A DNA stretch of 64,000 nucleotides. Origin: Dictyobacter aurantiacus (GTDB taxonomy: Bacteria; Chloroflexota; Ktedonobacteria; Ktedonobacterales; Ktedonobacteraceae). Made by a program: the position numbers and the translations under genes. Shown here piece by piece: positions 62,068 through 64,000 of this stretch; the stretch's first letter is position 1; the number at the start of each line of letters is the position of its first letter. The stretch lies in NCBI RefSeq assembly GCF_003967515.1, contig NZ_BIFQ01000001.1:5952001-6016000 (forward strand), written 5' to 3'. Below the pieces are notes generated by a model. It had not been told where the DNA came from and searched no databases. It saw nothing but the letters and a program-made list of their open reading frames with translations.

Positions 62068-63051
62068 ATGCAAGCATCTAACTCACTTATCACAACCCGA
62101 TTCAACGCCACAAGCACCGCTGAGGACGTCGTGGCTGGTCTTGACCTCTCCGGTGTCCGCGCCATTATCACCGGAGCTTCGTCTGGCATCGGCCTTGAGA
62201 CCGCTCGCGTCCTCGCCGGTGCTGGCGCGGAAGTTACCCTCGCCGTCCGCAATACCGCCGCGGGCGCGAAGGCTGCGGAGTACATTGTGAAGTCAACCAG
62301 AAATGAGCGTGTGATTGTCACCGCTCTGGACCTCGCTAATCAAGCCTCAATAGCCAACTTTGTCCAGAACTGGAATGGTCCGCTGCATCTACTGATCAAC
62401 AATGCAGGGGCCATTCCGAGCACGCTGTCCCGAACCGCGGAAGGCTGGGAACTGCAGTTCGCCACCAATTACCTTGGACACTTCACCCTAAGTCTTGGAT
62501 TGCATGACGCCCTCGCCGCTGGCGCCCGCGAACGGGGCGAGGCCCGCATCGTCTCAGTCAGCTCCACGGCACATATGAGATCACCGGTCGTATTCGACGA
62601 CATCCACTTTGAACGACGCGAGTACGACCCGCAGGCCGCCTACGCGCAGTCCAAGACGGCCGACTCGTTATTCGCGGTCGAAGCCACGCGCCGCTGGGCT
62701 GCTGACGGCATCGTCGCCAACGTTGTCAGTCCCGGCGGCGTCGCCACCGGACTGCAAAGAGACTTCACGCAGAAACAAAAAGATTACCTGGCCGAGGCCG
62801 AGGCGGCAGGAGTCTTCGTCTACAAGACTGTGGGGCAAGGCGCCGCTACTACTCTCGTCGCGGCGGTTGCCCCTGAATTCGCCCACACCGGCGGGCACTA
62901 TCTTACCGACTGCCAGGAGGCCCACACGGTGCCCAACGACGCCGACCTATTCAACAATGGTGACGGCGTCAAGCAATGGGCGCTTGACCCGGCCACCGCC
63001 CAGAAACTGTGGAAGATCTCGCTCGAACTCATCGGCCAACCCGCCGCGTAA
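62068..63051 (+). CDS. SDR oxidoreductase (retinol dehydrogenase-like class)
   Basis: A 327-residue short-chain dehydrogenase with the cofactor motif ITGASSGIG (about 33-41), NNAG near 110, catalytic Ser in VSVSSTAH, and Y-x-x-x-K in YAQSK (about 192-196). The long C-terminal region is typical of the WWOX/retinol dehydrogenase-like branch. AAGAAGG precedes ATG 62068. It is probably controlled by the upstream TetR. The substrate is unknown. Confidence 0.88.
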   Translation: MQASNSLITTRFNATSTAEDVVAGLDLSGVRAIITGASSGIGLETARVLAGAGAEVTLAVRNTAAGAKAAEYIVKSTRNERVIVTALDLANQASIANFVQNWNGPLHLLINNAGAIPSTLSRTAEGWELQFATNYLGHFTLSLGLHDALAAGARERGEARIVSVSSTAHMRSPVVFDDIHFERREYDPQAAYAQSKTADSLFAVEATRRWAADGIVANVVSPGGVATGLQRDFTQKQKDYLAEAEAAGVFVYKTVGQGAATTLVAAVAPEFAHTGGHYLTDCQEAHTVPNDADLFNNGDGVKQWALDPATAQKLWKISLELIGQPAA

Positions 63052-63109
63052 GGCGATATGCTGCGGACCTTCCCGATGGAGAGAAATGGACTAAAGCTCC
63101 TTTTTATCA

Positions 63110-63155
63110 AGAGCAGCGCGGCAAATTCGGGACAAGCCCGACACTTACGAGGGCG
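63110..63155. repeat. Decayed REP (family A)
   Basis: GCGCGGCAAATTCGGGACAAGCCCGACACTTACG keeps the family A hairpin and end with several changes. It lies between the convergent SDR genes. Confidence 0.5.
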
Positions 63156-63224
63156 TTGCGGGTTTCTTGAGTGCAACAAAAATCACCTCATTGCTGGCAA
63201 TAAGGTGATGTATATATATGGAGG

Positions 63225-64000
63225 TTAGCCGGTGATAAGGGAAGAGGCGCCATCGATCCAGATCTCGGTGCCGGTGATGTGGGAGGCGGCATCCGACGAC
63301 AGGAATTGAACCGCCTGCGCGACCTGTGCGGCGGTAGCGGGCTTTCCTTCACCCAGGGGGATGCGGCCCTTCGGATATTCGACCGGGAACTTAATTTTAT
63401 CCACGTCCTGTTGCCGGGTATTATCGCTGATCTCGGTATCGGTCGCGCCGGGGCAGATCACATTGACGCGAACGTTGTGGGGAGCCAGTTCCACGGCCAG
63501 CATCTTTGTAATCGCCACCTGGCCGGCTTTACTGGCGGAGTAGGCCGTCGCGCCGGTATTGCTGAACACACGGGTACCGTTCACCGAAGCGATCACCGTA
63601 ATCGCGCCCCCCTGCTTTTTCAGGTGGGGAGTGGCATACTTAATCGTCAGGAAGGTACCGGTCAGGTTGGTCGTAATCGTATTGGACCAATCCTGCAGAG
63701 ACAGTTCCTCGATGGGGGCCCAGACGCCATTGATGCCGGCGTTCGCCAGCACGATATCCAGGCGGCCCCACTTATCGATGACCTGCTGGATCCCCTGCCG
63801 AAGCTGGTTCTCCTGAGAGACATCGGCCACGATAGCCAGGGCCTCATGGCCAGCGCGCGTAATCTCGTCTACCGTCTCCTGCACCTCATCAGCGGTATGA
63901 CTGACGGCCGCGACCTTGATGCCCTGTTGCGCTAACAGAGTTGCCGTAGCCTTACCGATACCCGAACCAGCCCCTGTAACCAATGCCACTTTTTCTGTAG
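63225..64000 (-). CDS. SDR oxidoreductase, 5' end beyond window
   Basis: At least 258 residues of a classical SDR. The frame stays open to the window edge, reading TEKVALVTGAGSGIG, so the true start is just outside. Cofactor motif TGAGSGIG, NAG in LANAGI, Ser in ITVIASVNG, and Y-x-x-x-K in YSASK are present. The end SHITGTEIWIDGASSLITG is typical of the FabG-like group. The GTG at 63989 is inside the first beta-strand and is not a likely start. Confidence 0.88.
   Translation of the reverse strand, partial: TEKVALVTGAGSGIGKATATLLAQQGIKVAAVSHTADEVQETVDEITRAGHEALAIVADVSQENQLRQGIQQVIDKWGRLDIVLANAGINGVWAPIEELSLQDWSNTITTNLTGTFLTIKYATPHLKKQGGAITVIASVNGTRVFSNTGATAYSASKAGQVAITKMLAVELAPHNVRVNVICPGATDTEISDNTRQQDVDKIKFPVEYPKGRIPLGEGKPATAAQVAQAVQFLSSDAASHITGTEIWIDGASSLITG

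Overview
What it is. This 64 kb window is a chromosomal stretch of a GC-rich bacterium with large intergenic spaces full of small palindromic repeats. It carries two ATPase-less sugar ABC importers, several LacI/TetR/IclR/MarR regulators and secreted carbohydrate-active proteins. That mix and the style of the repeats suggest a soil Chloroflexota of the Ktedonobacteria type. This assignment is an inference from gene content only; no rRNA or tRNA gene is visible to confirm it.

Layout. 1-8.6 kb: glucose-6-phosphate isomerase, a polytopic membrane protein with a small membrane partner, a ChrB-N-like protein, a DUF2071 protein, a membrane-tethered HNH protein, and a TetR/NmrA-reductase/hydrolase unit. 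8.6-20.7 kb: a plant-polysaccharide locus with a secreted GH43 arabinan-type enzyme, a LacI regulator, a sugar ABC importer, an L-rhamnonate-dehydratase-like enzyme, an SDR and a secreted beta-helix protein. Promoters with an 18-bp spacer and adjacent palindromes mark its three transcription starts. 20.8-27.6 kb: a MarR regulator, a 1210-residue beta-CASP metallo-beta-lactamase protein with a triplicated C-terminal domain, a lipoprotein and an FAD oxidoreductase. 27.6-29.5 kb: a complete IS4-family insertion sequence. 29.5-38.1 kb: alkylsulfatase, a lone Clp-N domain, a PAS histidine kinase, an alpha/beta hydrolase, a TRIC-type channel and hypothetical proteins. 38.1-46.6 kb: a one-direction myo-inositol catabolic operon (lacI, iolB, iolC, iolD, iolE, iolG, and a lacD-type aldolase in place of iolJ). 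47.2-55.4 kb: a frameshifted serine hydrolase, then an IclR-linked cluster (MaoC, CaiB, Gfo/Idh and two solute-binding-protein homologues without signal peptides). 56.6-60 kb: a second sugar ABC importer. 60-64 kb: an acetamidase-like enzyme, a TetR/SDR pair with two matching operators, and an SDR cut by the window edge.

How the parts work together. The 8.9-20.6 kb locus reads as extracellular attack on pectin-type side chains, uptake, and non-phosphorylating oxidation of a deoxy- or aldonic sugar. The iol operon takes inositol to glycolytic intermediates. The IclR cluster is the least conventional part. Two divergent promoters share an almost identical -35/-10/operator block, and the same operator halves recur at the iclR promoter, so one regulator probably controls the whole 48.8-55.4 kb set. 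Its product set (CoA transferase, hydratase, dehydrogenase and two apparently cytoplasmic SBP-fold proteins) does not match a pathway I know.

Repeats. At least five families are present: REP-like hairpins, C-rich hairpin units, about 200-bp TIR-bearing elements with large central palindromes, a 53-bp tandem unit, and a nested 182-bp TIR element. Some of them supply the 3' ends of genes.
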